Assembly: GCA_947304115.1 (NCBI GenBank) | Contig: CAMZAE010000005.1 | Coordinates: 23,132 to 87,131 of the forward strand | Direction: 5' to 3' | DNA from: an uncultured Prevotellaceae bacterium | GTDB taxonomy: Bacteria > Bacteroidota > Bacteroidia > Bacteroidales > Bacteroidaceae | Length of the DNA stretch: 64,000 bases | Program-made: the position numbers and the translations under genes | Notes under the pieces: model-generated | Databases searched by the model: none | What the model was told of the DNA's origin: nothing | What the model saw: the letters and a program-made list of their open reading frames with translations, nothing else | Part shown: positions 52,228-59,943 of the stretch, piece after piece | How the letters are laid out: each line of letters starts with the position of its first letter | Numbering within the stretch: the first letter of the stretch is position 1

Positions 52228-52530
52228 ATGAAGAAGATATTTGTCATATCACTCACTTTGGCTATAGCTTTGATGCCTATTTCTGTGTATGCCCAAACGG
52301 AGCATGACGGCATTGAGATGAGTGTCTCTGGCATTCAGCTTAGCATCAATGGTGGCAATGTTCACATCGTTGGTGCCAATGGCGAAGTGATGGAAATCTT
52401 CAACCTGACAGGTGCCAAGGTCGCAACCATCCGCATCGACAGCAGCGACAAGACTTTTGCCCTTAACCTCCCCAAGGGTTGTTACCTTATCAAGGTGGGC
52501 AAGGTTGTTCGCAAAATATCAGTGCAGTAA
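52228..52530 (+). CDS. Small exported protein consisting of a sorting-like domain
   Basis: 100 residues: signal peptide (MKKIFVISLTLAIALMPISV YA) followed at once by a beta domain with GNVHIVGANGEVMEIFNLTG, KVATIRIDSSDKTFALNLPK and GCYLIKVGKVVRKI. That is the shape of the C-terminal sorting domains that normally sit at the end of large secreted Bacteroidetes proteins, but here there is no cargo. It precedes the ECF sigma gene by 58 bases. Confidence 0.8.
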   Translation: MKKIFVISLTLAIALMPISVYAQTEHDGIEMSVSGIQLSINGGNVHIVGANGEVMEIFNLTGAKVATIRIDSSDKTFALNLPKGCYLIKVGKVVRKISVQ

Positions 52531-52588
52531 ACACTGTTTTACGTTCCCCGTTAAACCATATCGTATTGTGCTTGTCTAATTTGTTGTA

Positions 52589-53128
52589 ATGATAGACGAG
52601 AAAGCACTCTATAGGCAGTTACACGACTCAGCGACAAAAGAGGCGGCATTCACACGTTTGGTGCGTGAATACCAGGAGCCGCTCTATTGGCTGATACGCC
52701 GCATGGTTCTGGTTCACGACGATGCCGACGATGTCATGCAGAACACCTTCATCAAAGCCTGGGGCGCAGTGGACAGCTTCCGGGGAGAATCCAGCCTGAA
52801 GACCTGGCTCTTCCGCATCGCTATCAACGAATCCCTCAACCATCTCTCCAAGAAGAAACAAGTGCTCAGCCTCGACAGGGAAGGGGGAAGCATTGCCAAT
52901 ATGCTCGCCTCTGACACCTATTTCGACGGCGACGAAGTGCAGAGGCAATTCCAGACCGCCATCAGCACGCTGCCCGAAAAACAAAAGCTCGTTTTCAACC
53001 TCAAATACTTTGACGAGATGAAGTACGAGGACATGAGCGACCTGCTCGGCACAAGCATCGGCGCACTCAAGGCATCCTATCATCATGCCGTCAGGAAAAT
53101 ATCAGCATTTTTCGAAGGCATGGATTAA
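52589..53128 (+). CDS. ECF-type RNA polymerase sigma factor
   Basis: 179 residues. Region 2 (FTRLVREYQEPLYWLIRRMV, DDADDVMQNTFIKAWGAVDS) and region 4 (ISTLPEKQKLVFNLKYFDEM, YEDMSDLLGTSIGALKASYH) are complete. It directs polymerase to envelope- or stress-response promoters. A gene for a single-pass membrane protein follows 34 bases after its stop and is the likely anti-sigma factor. Confidence 0.94.
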   Translation: MIDEKALYRQLHDSATKEAAFTRLVREYQEPLYWLIRRMVLVHDDADDVMQNTFIKAWGAVDSFRGESSLKTWLFRIAINESLNHLSKKKQVLSLDREGGSIANMLASDTYFDGDEVQRQFQTAISTLPEKQKLVFNLKYFDEMKYEDMSDLLGTSIGALKASYHHAVRKISAFFEGMD

Positions 53129-53162
53129 ACCTTTCGCATACATTATATATCTAATAAGTAGA

Positions 53163-53498
53163 ATGAAAACAACAGACTATACTGCAGACACGCTCGAAGC
53201 CAGGCTTCTTGAACGCTTTGGAAGCGAGAATCACTTCAATGTCCCAGATGGCTACTTCGACAGCTTGACGGGCAAGGTGATGAACCGCATAGCCAAGAAA
53301 AGACGTGTGGGCTTAGTGTGGCGATGGGCAGCCGCAGCCGTTCTGGTAGGATGTGTGGCAGCAGGCGGACTGTTCTTCGAGAGCCGTAACGAGAGTCAGG
53401 TTGCCGCAGCAGAAGACATACAATACATAGAAGATGCCCTCGATTATTCCATGATCGACAACATGAGCATTGCATCGTTTCTCACGGAAGCAGAATGA
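53163..53498 (+). CDS. Putative anti-sigma factor, single-pass membrane protein
   Basis: 111 residues. An N-terminal cytoplasmic part (TADTLEARLLERFGSENHFN, VPDGYFDSLTGKVMNRIAKK) is followed by one transmembrane helix (WRWAAAAVLVGCVAAGGLFF, about 55-74) and a short periplasmic tail. VPDGYFDSL before a basic stretch and helix is typical for small Bacteroidetes proteins encoded just after ECF sigma genes. I chose ATG 53163 (MKTTDYTAD); the longer frame overlaps the sigma gene. Anti-sigma role is inferred from position and topology. Confidence 0.8.
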   Translation: MKTTDYTADTLEARLLERFGSENHFNVPDGYFDSLTGKVMNRIAKKRRVGLVWRWAAAAVLVGCVAAGGLFFESRNESQVAAAEDIQYIEDALDYSMIDNMSIASFLTEAE

Positions 53499-53527
53499 TA
53501 TAAACAAAGAAAGGAAAGGATTAAGAC

Positions 53528-54013
53528 ATGAAACGTATCGTAATCATAACCAGCTTGTTGATGACAAGCATCACCTTGATGGCACAGCCAGGGCAAGGCA
53601 AGTTCAAACCGGAAGAGTTCAAGGCAAAACTTGAAAGCTTTGTGACCACCGAAGCAGGCTTCACACCAGCCGAGGCACAAGTGTTCTATCCCGTCTATTT
53701 TGAGATGAAAGACAAACAGCGTCAACTACAGCATAACATACACCAGCTCAAGAAAGACGCTCCCAAGGCAGATGCTGGCGACAAGGAATTTGCCGCTGCC
53801 ATTCAGAAGATAAAGGACATGGGCGTTGAGATTTCACAATTGGAAGCCACTTATTACAAGAGGATGTGCAAGGTGGTTTCGCCACAAAAGGTTTACCGTG
53901 CCATGTGTGCCGAAGACAAATTCCACAGGAGGATGTTGGAGGGTTTCGGACACGACAGTCCCCGCGCCAAAAGGGAAAGACCAAGACAAAACCACGAGGC
54001 TGTGTCAAAATGA
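53528..54013 (+). CDS. Periplasmic Spy/LTXXQ-like helical protein
   Basis: 161 residues with a signal peptide (MKRIVIITSLLMTSITLMAQ). The mature protein is helical and charged: FKAKLESFVTTEAGFTPAEA, VFYPVYFEMKDKQRQLQHNI, and KVVSPQKVYRAMCAEDKFHR, the repeating pattern of Bacteroidetes proteins linked to sigma/anti-sigma pairs and resembling Spy or CpxP. It likely monitors or chaperones envelope proteins and completes a three-gene stress module. Confidence 0.82.
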   Translation: MKRIVIITSLLMTSITLMAQPGQGKFKPEEFKAKLESFVTTEAGFTPAEAQVFYPVYFEMKDKQRQLQHNIHQLKKDAPKADAGDKEFAAAIQKIKDMGVEISQLEATYYKRMCKVVSPQKVYRAMCAEDKFHRRMLEGFGHDSPRAKRERPRQNHEAVSK

Positions 54014-54070
54014 ATGACACAGCCTCGTTTGTTTTCTATCAAGAATTCACGGATTACACTAATTATTTTT

Positions 54071-54136
54071 TTGCTTCTTCATGTACAAGCAATCGCTTCT
54101 ACATGTACAAGCAATTGCTCATACATGTATAAGCAA
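54071..54136. repeat. Triplet of 22-bp near-palindromic repeats, locus B
   Basis: Three consecutive 22-base units of the family TTGCTTnTnCATGTAnAAGCAA; they are in the opposite sense to locus A. They lie after the Spy-like gene and before the DnaE relic. Confidence 0.9.
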
Positions 54137-54188
54137 TCAACTTGGTGCGACGCAGCGCAGCAATCGCATGTGTTGGCGTGGTCGTTTG

Positions 54189-54466
54189 TTATGCCGTCAC
54201 CAGATCAATTGCCCACAATAGTTCGAAGCAGAAATTTTTCTTGCAGAACTTTTTTGCCTTTTTCTTTGCTCGCCATTTTTGTGCCTATGGCAGCAAATGC
54301 CTACGACTCCATGATACCAAACATATTGCCATTGTCTGTGATGGCTATGCCTGGCATCCTTTTTTTTATGGCGGCGTCCACAAGTTGTTTGATCGTGGAA
54401 CATCCGTCAAGAATTGAATGAATAATGTGAATGTACATTAAGATGTACAAAATTTGGGGTTTTCAT
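54189..54466 (-). pseudogene. Relic of DNA polymerase III alpha (DnaE) PHP domain
   Basis: From ATG 54466 the frame reads MKTPNFVHLNVHSHYS, the start of a DnaE PHP domain. A 4-base TTCA duplication (near 54417) then shifts the frame to ILDGCSTIKQLVDAAIKK, RMPGIAITDNGNMFGIMES and a stop. A later frame gives FELLWAIDLVTA, alignable with the FKPIIGCEVYVA step. Metal-binding His residues of the PHP motif are changed (HLNVH for HLHVH, TDNG for TDHG). Only about 90 of some 1,200 codons remain. It is non-functional, and shows that a second dnaE copy once stood here. Confidence 0.8.
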
Positions 54467-54468
54467 AA

Positions 54469-54816
54469 TTGTTCTATTTAATTGTTAATCCCAGCGATGC
54501 CTTTGCTTACTCTGGCATCTACTCTGTTCCTGTCACACTCCATGTGCCGGCAACTTCCATTAATGCTTACCGCACAACAGCGCCTTGGAGCGACTTCGGA
54601 ACAATTGTAGCCTTTACGGACGAAGATGATACAGACGACATTGAAGACATTGAACATTCACCATTGAACACTGAACATTCTGAGGTAGCCATCTATAATC
54701 TTGCGGGGCGGAAAATAGTCAATGGCCAATCCTCAATTGTCAATGCTAAATGGCCTCAGGGCATTAATATCATTCGTTACTCCGACGGAACGAGTAGGAA
54801 GGTGCTAATTAAGTAA
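54469..54816 (+). pseudogene. C-terminal fragment of a BspA-like surface protein
   Basis: The open frame lacks a signal peptide and opens inside a domain: SGIYSVPVTLHVPATSINAY and RTTAPWSDFGTIVAF are the final BspA-type LRR repeat. An acidic linker and a sorting-type tail follow (EVAIYNLAGRKIVNGQ ... GINIIRYSDGTSRKVLIK). The linker ENTEHSEV region is encoded by ATTGAACATTCA-type repeats of intergenic character. The N-terminal bulk is gone; no promoter or start is visible, so I regard it as a relic. Confidence 0.75.
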
Positions 54817-55002
54817 TTGTAGTTCCTCAAAAGAAAGGATAATAAGCAGCGCAATTAAAGAACAGGCGTTATTAAGACAAAAAGAAGGCTTTCATCGAAA
54901 GGAGAAGGCCCTCTTTTGTGTTGCACAACATGTTTTTCTAATTTATTTGTGCCTGATGGAAGAAAAAGCAGGGGTTTGTCTTGGCATTCAAAGAAAAAAG
55001 TG
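54817..55002. other. Gene-free spacer before glycogen cluster
   Basis: No gene or clear fold; A-rich with short GAAGG/CCTTC complementarities. Confidence 0.5.
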
Positions 55003-55010
55003 TAACTTTG
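55003..55010 (+). promoter_or_regulatory. -7 box of glycogen cluster
   Basis: TAACTTTG with TTG at 54981; leader of about 95 bases that is first purine-rich (AAGAAGATAGATGAGATAAA) then pyrimidine-rich. Confidence 0.7.
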
Positions 55011-55112
55011 AGCAACGAAGGAATAAAGGAGGCAAAAGAAGATAGATGAGATAAACGAAGATAAAAGACAAATTCCTCTAACTTCTTCTTACTCCCTCTA
55101 ATAATTTTATTT

Positions 55113-57065
55113 ATGAGCTATTTACGTTTCGACAAGACGCTGATGACGAACCTGCGGGATTCGCTGCCCAAGGAGGTGCTGCGCTCGAACCGTTCTGGAG
55201 CTTACAGTTGCACGACAATTGTCGATTGCAACACGCGCAAGTATCACGGATTGCTCGTGGTGCCTGTGCCTGAGCTGGACGACGAGAACCATGTGCTCCT
55301 TTCGAGCCTCGACGCAACGGTCATTCAGCACGGCGCTGAGTTCAACCTCGGCCTCCACAAGTACAACGGCGACAACTTCAGTCCTCGTGGCCACAAGTAC
55401 ATCCGCGAGTTCGACTCGCTGCAAGTGCCCACGACCATCTATCGTGTGGGCGGCGTTATCCTAAAGCGGGAAATGATGTTCCAGCACTTCGAGGACCGCA
55501 TCATCATCCGCTACACATTGATGGATGCGCATTCGGAGACGACGCTCCGCTTGCAGCCTTTCCTGGCTTTCCGCAGCGTCCGCGAGTTCACGCACGAGAA
55601 CGCTGGAGTGAACCGTCACTACGATCTCGTGCAGAACGGCATCTCGACTTGCATGTACAAAGGTTATCCTACGCTCTTCATGCAAATCAACAAGGAGAAT
55701 GAGTTCGTCTTCCGTCCCGACTGGTACAGAGGCCTCGAATATCCCAAAGAGCAGGAACGCGGCTATGCAAGCACGGAGGACCTCTATGTGCCGGGCTACT
55801 TCGAGTTCAACATCAAGAAAGGCGAGAGCGTGGTCTTTGCGGCTGGCTTGGAGGAAATCAGTACCGACACGCTTGCAGAACTGGCGGACTTCGAGGTGAG
55901 CGTGCGCACGCCTCGTGACAACTTCTATAATACGCTTGTGAACAGCGCCCATCAGTTCATCATCCATCGCGAACACGAGGACTATGTGCTGGCAGGCTAT
56001 CCATGGTTCAAGTGCAGGGCAAGGGATATGTTCGTCTCGCTGCCCGGTCTCACGCTCACCAACAACGAGGTGGACAAGTTCGAGGCTGTGATGAAGACTG
56101 CGGAGAAAGCAATTCGCGAGTTCATCGAGAACCCTCAGCAAAAGAAGCTGTCCGTCAGCGTGACCGAGATGGAGCATCCCGATGTGCTGCTCTGGGCAGT
56201 CTGGTGTATCCAGCAGTACGCGAACTTTGTCAGCATGGAGAAGTGCATCGAGAAGTACGGTCGCTTGCTTTTGGACATTATGGAATGGCTCAGGGCCGGC
56301 GGTCATCCGAACTTCCATGTGGAGAAGAACGGGCTTGTAAGTTGCGAAGGCAGAGACAAGGCAGTCACTTGGATGAACAGTACCGCTGGCGGCAGGCCTA
56401 TCGTGCCGAGGACAGGCTTCATCGTAGAGATAAACGCCCTGTGGTACAACGCCCTCATGTTCAGCGCTGAGGTATGCCGCATTGCGAAAGACAAGAAGAA
56501 CATCAAGCAACTGGAGGCTGCGGCCAAACTTTGTGAGAAGAACTTCGCTCCGATGTTCTACAACGAATACGGCTACCTCTGCGACTATTGCGTGGACGGC
56601 TATCGCGACTACGACGTGCGCCCCAATATGGTTTTTGCCGTTGCGCTTGACTACTCTCCGCTCGACAGGGTGCAGCAGAAGAGTGTGCTCGACTATTGCA
56701 CGAAGGAACTTATCACGCCGAAGGGAATGCGCTCGCTCTCTCCGAAGAGTCACGGCTACAACCCGATGTATGTAGGTCCGCAAGTGCAGCGCGACTACGC
56801 CTATCATCAGGGTACGGCCTGGCCTTGGCTCGCTGCTTTCTATATGGAAGCGTGCCTGAAGATTTACAGATTCAGTAAGCTGAGTTATGTGGACCGTCTG
56901 CTTGTGGGCTACGAAGAGGAACTATTCTACCACTGCATCGGCACCATACCCGAACTGTTCGACGGCAACCCGCCCTTCCACGGACGCGGTGCCATCAGCT
57001 TCGCCATGAACGTATCGGGCATCATGCGAATAGTGAAACTCCTGGATAAATATAATAATGAATGA
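55113..57065 (+). CDS. Glycogen debranching enzyme (amylo-alpha-1,6-glucosidase, GH133)
   Basis: 650 residues, cytosolic. An N-terminal GDE_N beta domain (SNRSGAYSCTTIVDCNTRKY, HGLLVVPVPELDDENHVLLS, about 25-230) precedes an alpha/alpha-toroid glucosidase domain (AGYPWFKCRARDMFVSLPGL, VTWMNSTAGGRPIVPRTGFI, and YHQGTAWPWLAAFYMEACLK). It removes alpha-1,6 branches from glycogen after chain transfer. It is the first gene of a three- or four-gene cluster with GT4 and GH57 genes, a usual Bacteroidetes arrangement for glycogen turnover. Confidence 0.94.
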   Translation: MSYLRFDKTLMTNLRDSLPKEVLRSNRSGAYSCTTIVDCNTRKYHGLLVVPVPELDDENHVLLSSLDATVIQHGAEFNLGLHKYNGDNFSPRGHKYIREFDSLQVPTTIYRVGGVILKREMMFQHFEDRIIIRYTLMDAHSETTLRLQPFLAFRSVREFTHENAGVNRHYDLVQNGISTCMYKGYPTLFMQINKENEFVFRPDWYRGLEYPKEQERGYASTEDLYVPGYFEFNIKKGESVVFAAGLEEISTDTLAELADFEVSVRTPRDNFYNTLVNSAHQFIIHREHEDYVLAGYPWFKCRARDMFVSLPGLTLTNNEVDKFEAVMKTAEKAIREFIENPQQKKLSVSVTEMEHPDVLLWAVWCIQQYANFVSMEKCIEKYGRLLLDIMEWLRAGGHPNFHVEKNGLVSCEGRDKAVTWMNSTAGGRPIVPRTGFIVEINALWYNALMFSAEVCRIAKDKKNIKQLEAAAKLCEKNFAPMFYNEYGYLCDYCVDGYRDYDVRPNMVFAVALDYSPLDRVQQKSVLDYCTKELITPKGMRSLSPKSHGYNPMYVGPQVQRDYAYHQGTAWPWLAAFYMEACLKIYRFSKLSYVDRLLVGYEEELFYHCIGTIPELFDGNPPFHGRGAISFAMNVSGIMRIVKLLDKYNNE

Positions 57066-57132
57066 AATTAAGAATTAAAAAAGAAGAAAGAAGAATTAAT
57101 TCTTAACTCTTAATTCTTAACTCTTAATTAGG
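57066..57132. repeat. TTAATTCTTAACTC tandem repeat
   Basis: AATTAAGAATTAAAAAAG and TTAACTCTTAATTCTTAAC blocks form an imperfect inverted and tandem repeat between GH133 and GT4 genes. Confidence 0.75.
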
Positions 57133-57141
57133 ATTCAGAAA

Positions 57142-58446
57142 ATGAAAGTTCTAATGTTCGGTTGGGAGTTCCCTCCCAAGATATACGGCGGTTTGGCCGT
57201 GGCTTCCTACGGCATAACCAAGGGACTGAGCCTGCAAGGAGATGTCGATACAACCTTCTGTATGCCCAAGCCCACAGGACAAGAGGAGAAGTTCCTCAAG
57301 ATTGTAAACATGAGCCAGGTGCCCGTTGTTTGGCGGGATGTCTGGTACGACAACATCAAGGACCGCTTCATCGGTCATACGGCAGAGGACTACTACCGCT
57401 TCCGTGACCATCTGTATGCGGACTTCAACTATTTGCAGGGGCTTGACGATATGGGCTGCATCGGCTTTGCCGGCGGCTATCCAGGCAATCTGCATGAGGA
57501 AATCAACAACTTCTCCATCATTGCAGGCGTGCTTGCAAGAAGCGAGCAGTTCGACCTCATTCATGCGCACGACTGGCTGACCTATCCTGCTGGCGTTCAT
57601 GCCAAGATGGTGAGCGGAAAGCCCCTCTGCATCCATGTTCACGCTACAGACTTCGACCGCTCGCGCGGCAAGGTGAATCCTACCGTCTATAGCATCGAGA
57701 AGAACGGAATGGACCATGCCGACTGCATTATGTGCGTAAGCGAACTCACCCGTCAGACGGTTATCAATCAGTATCATCAAGACCCGCGCAAGTGCGTGGC
57801 AATGCATAATGCGGTCTATCCACTCGACGAAGAAATCCGTAACATCGTGCCCAACAAGAAGAAGGGCGAGAAGGTGGTGACTTATCTCGGACGAATCACG
57901 ATGCAGAAAGGTCCGGAGTACTTCCTCGAAGCCGCCAAGAGAGTGCTGGAGCGCAGTCGCAACATCCGTTTCTGCTTCGCAGGAAGCGGTGACATGATGA
58001 ATGCAATGATAGAGTTGGCTGCAAGCTACGGCATTGCCGACCGCTGCCACTTCCCTGGCTTCCAACGCGGCAAGCAGGTCTATGAGTGCTACAAGAACAG
58101 CGACGTCTTCGTGATGCCTTCCGTGAGTGAGCCTTTTGGTATTGCTCCCCTCGAAGCCATGCAATGCGGTTGCCCCTCTATCATCTCGAAACAAAGCGGC
58201 TGCGGCGAGATACTCCGCAACGTCATCAAGGTAGATTATTGGGACATCGACGCGATGGCAGACGCCATCTACAGCATCTGTCAGTACGACGCTCTTCATG
58301 ACTATCTGGCAGAAGAGGGCATCAAGGAAGTTGACCAAATCACCTGGGAGAAGGTCGGGCTTCGCATCCGTGAGTGCTACAATCAGCTTACGGGCCGTGG
58401 CTGGTTCGACAACGGAGAATACCTCAATGCAGTGCGTAATATATAA
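57142..58446 (+). CDS. GT4-type glycosyltransferase, glycogen-synthase-like
   Basis: 434 residues with a GT-B fold. The N-terminal glycogen-synthase catalytic domain starts VLMFGWEFPPKIYGGLAVAS, with FDLIHAHDWLTYPAGV; the GT4 domain has YLGRITMQKGPEYFLEAAKR, the nucleotide-binding FVMPSVSEPFGIAPLEAMQC and GCGEILRN. By position with GH133 and GH57 it most likely makes or elongates alpha-glucan from a sugar nucleotide, though maltose-1-phosphate synthesis (GlgM-like) cannot be excluded. Confidence 0.9.
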   Translation: MKVLMFGWEFPPKIYGGLAVASYGITKGLSLQGDVDTTFCMPKPTGQEEKFLKIVNMSQVPVVWRDVWYDNIKDRFIGHTAEDYYRFRDHLYADFNYLQGLDDMGCIGFAGGYPGNLHEEINNFSIIAGVLARSEQFDLIHAHDWLTYPAGVHAKMVSGKPLCIHVHATDFDRSRGKVNPTVYSIEKNGMDHADCIMCVSELTRQTVINQYHQDPRKCVAMHNAVYPLDEEIRNIVPNKKKGEKVVTYLGRITMQKGPEYFLEAAKRVLERSRNIRFCFAGSGDMMNAMIELAASYGIADRCHFPGFQRGKQVYECYKNSDVFVMPSVSEPFGIAPLEAMQCGCPSIISKQSGCGEILRNVIKVDYWDIDAMADAIYSICQYDALHDYLAEEGIKEVDQITWEKVGLRIRECYNQLTGRGWFDNGEYLNAVRNI

Positions 58447-58482
58447 TTACGGATTAGAGATTAGAGAATAGAGATTAGAGAA
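58447..58482. repeat. GATTAGAGATTAGAGAA tandem repeat
   Basis: Four or five copies of GATTAGA or AATAGA fill the space between the GT4 and GH57 genes. Confidence 0.8.
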
Positions 58483-58512
58483 CACATTATATATAATATA
58501 AAGACAAAGACG

Positions 58513-59943
58513 ATGAAAACTATTTGCTTATACTTCGAGATACACCAACCGATTCATCTCAAGCGCTATCGTTTCTTCGACATCGGTACCGACCACTATT
58601 ACTACGACGACTACGAGAACGAGCGCGTCATCAATGAACTCTTCGAGAAGAGCTACAAGCCTGCTCTGCAGACGTTGCTTGACATGATTGCCGAGAACGG
58701 AAAGGCCTTCAAGGTGGCGTTCAGCATTAGTGGCGTTTCGCTGGAGCTTATCGAACAATATGCTCCAGAAATGCTCGATCTGCTCGGCAGACTTGCCGCT
58801 ACGGGTTGTGTTGAGTTCCTTGCAGAGCCTTACAGCCACGGCCTCTCGTCTCTTGGAAATGTCGATAACTTCATTGCAGAGACAAAGCGTCAGGCAAAGA
58901 AGATCAAACAACTTTTCGGGCAGAACCCGAAAGTCTTCCGCAACTCTTCGCTCATCTACGACGACGAGATTGGCGCAATGGTGGCAGACATGGGCTTCAA
59001 GGGCATGATGGTGGAAGGCGCAAAGCACATCCTCGGCTGGAAGAGTCCGCACTACATCTACTCCTGCGCTCAGGACTCCCGCCTCTCACTCATCCTTCGC
59101 GACTACAAGCTCTCCGACGACATCGGCCTTCGCTTCAACGACGCTTCCTGGTCGGAATATCCCTTAATGGCCGACAAATGGCTGAGCTGGGTTGCAGGTC
59201 TTCCCGAAGGAGAAAACGTGGTCGGTATTATGATGGAACTCGCTGCACTCGGCTACTATCAACCCCTCAGCAGTCACATCCTCGACTTCTTCCGTGCGCT
59301 GCCGAAGCTCGCAAAGGATATGGGCATTCAGTTTGCCACTCCGTCCGAAGTGCTTGCGAAGAACAAGCCCGTCAGTCCGCTCGAAGTCATCTATCCCGTC
59401 AGTTGGAACGACGAGGAGCGCGACACAAGCAGTATGCTCGGTAATGGTATGCAGCGCGAGGCCTTCAACAAGCTCTACGACGAGAACACCGTGGGCCGCA
59501 TCCTCGCTTGCCGCGACCGCCGCATTCAGTTGGACTGGGACCGTCTGCAGGCTACCGACAACTTCCGATTTATGACGACCAAGAACAATGGCATGGGCAA
59601 TTATCGCGGCATCTACGACAGCGAGTACGACGCTTTTACGAACTACATGAACATCTTGGGCGACTTCCTCAAGCGCGTCAAGGATATGTTCCCCGACACC
59701 GTCGAGAACGACGAGTTGAACAGCCTCTACACGCAGATTGCCAACATGGGCGAGGAACTCAGTGTCAAGGACAATGAGATAAGCCGTCTCCGTGCCCGCC
59801 TCAAGAAGCTTGGCTCAGAAGAAGAGGAAGCCCCAAAGGAAGAACCAAAGGCAAAGCCGGCTCCTAAGAAAGCAAAGGCTCCCGCTAAGAAACCTGCGTC
59901 AAAGAAAGCTCCTGCGAAAAAGCCCACGACCAAGAAGAAGTGA
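58513..59943 (+). CDS. GH57 alpha-amylase/glucanotransferase with histone-H1-like tail
   Basis: 476 residues. The GH57 fold starts with KTICLYFEIHQPIHLKRYRF (catalytic-domain motif 1, HQP), EFLAEPYSHGLSS near residue 115, FRNSSLIYDDEIGAMVADMG near 140, and SWVAGLPEGENVVGIMMELA. It cuts or transfers alpha-1,4-glucan within the glycogen cycle. The last 50 residues are a Lys/Ala/Pro array (KPAPKKAKAPAKKPASKKAP and on), like histone H1 or Bacteroidetes disordered tails, unexpected on an amylase; it may bind polyanions. The GTG start of the next gene overlaps its stop by four bases. Confidence 0.92.
   Translation: MKTICLYFEIHQPIHLKRYRFFDIGTDHYYYDDYENERVINELFEKSYKPALQTLLDMIAENGKAFKVAFSISGVSLELIEQYAPEMLDLLGRLAATGCVEFLAEPYSHGLSSLGNVDNFIAETKRQAKKIKQLFGQNPKVFRNSSLIYDDEIGAMVADMGFKGMMVEGAKHILGWKSPHYIYSCAQDSRLSLILRDYKLSDDIGLRFNDASWSEYPLMADKWLSWVAGLPEGENVVGIMMELAALGYYQPLSSHILDFFRALPKLAKDMGIQFATPSEVLAKNKPVSPLEVIYPVSWNDEERDTSSMLGNGMQREAFNKLYDENTVGRILACRDRRIQLDWDRLQATDNFRFMTTKNNGMGNYRGIYDSEYDAFTNYMNILGDFLKRVKDMFPDTVENDELNSLYTQIANMGEELSVKDNEISRLRARLKKLGSEEEEAPKEEPKAKPAPKKAKAPAKKPASKKAPAKKPTTKKK

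Noticed and set aside
54014..54421. 135-codon plus-strand frame
   Set aside because: It runs across the repeat triplet and the antisense of the DnaE relic; no own features.
55461..58338. Long minus-strand frames across the GH133 and GT4 genes
   Set aside because: Antisense shadows of well-supported enzymes.
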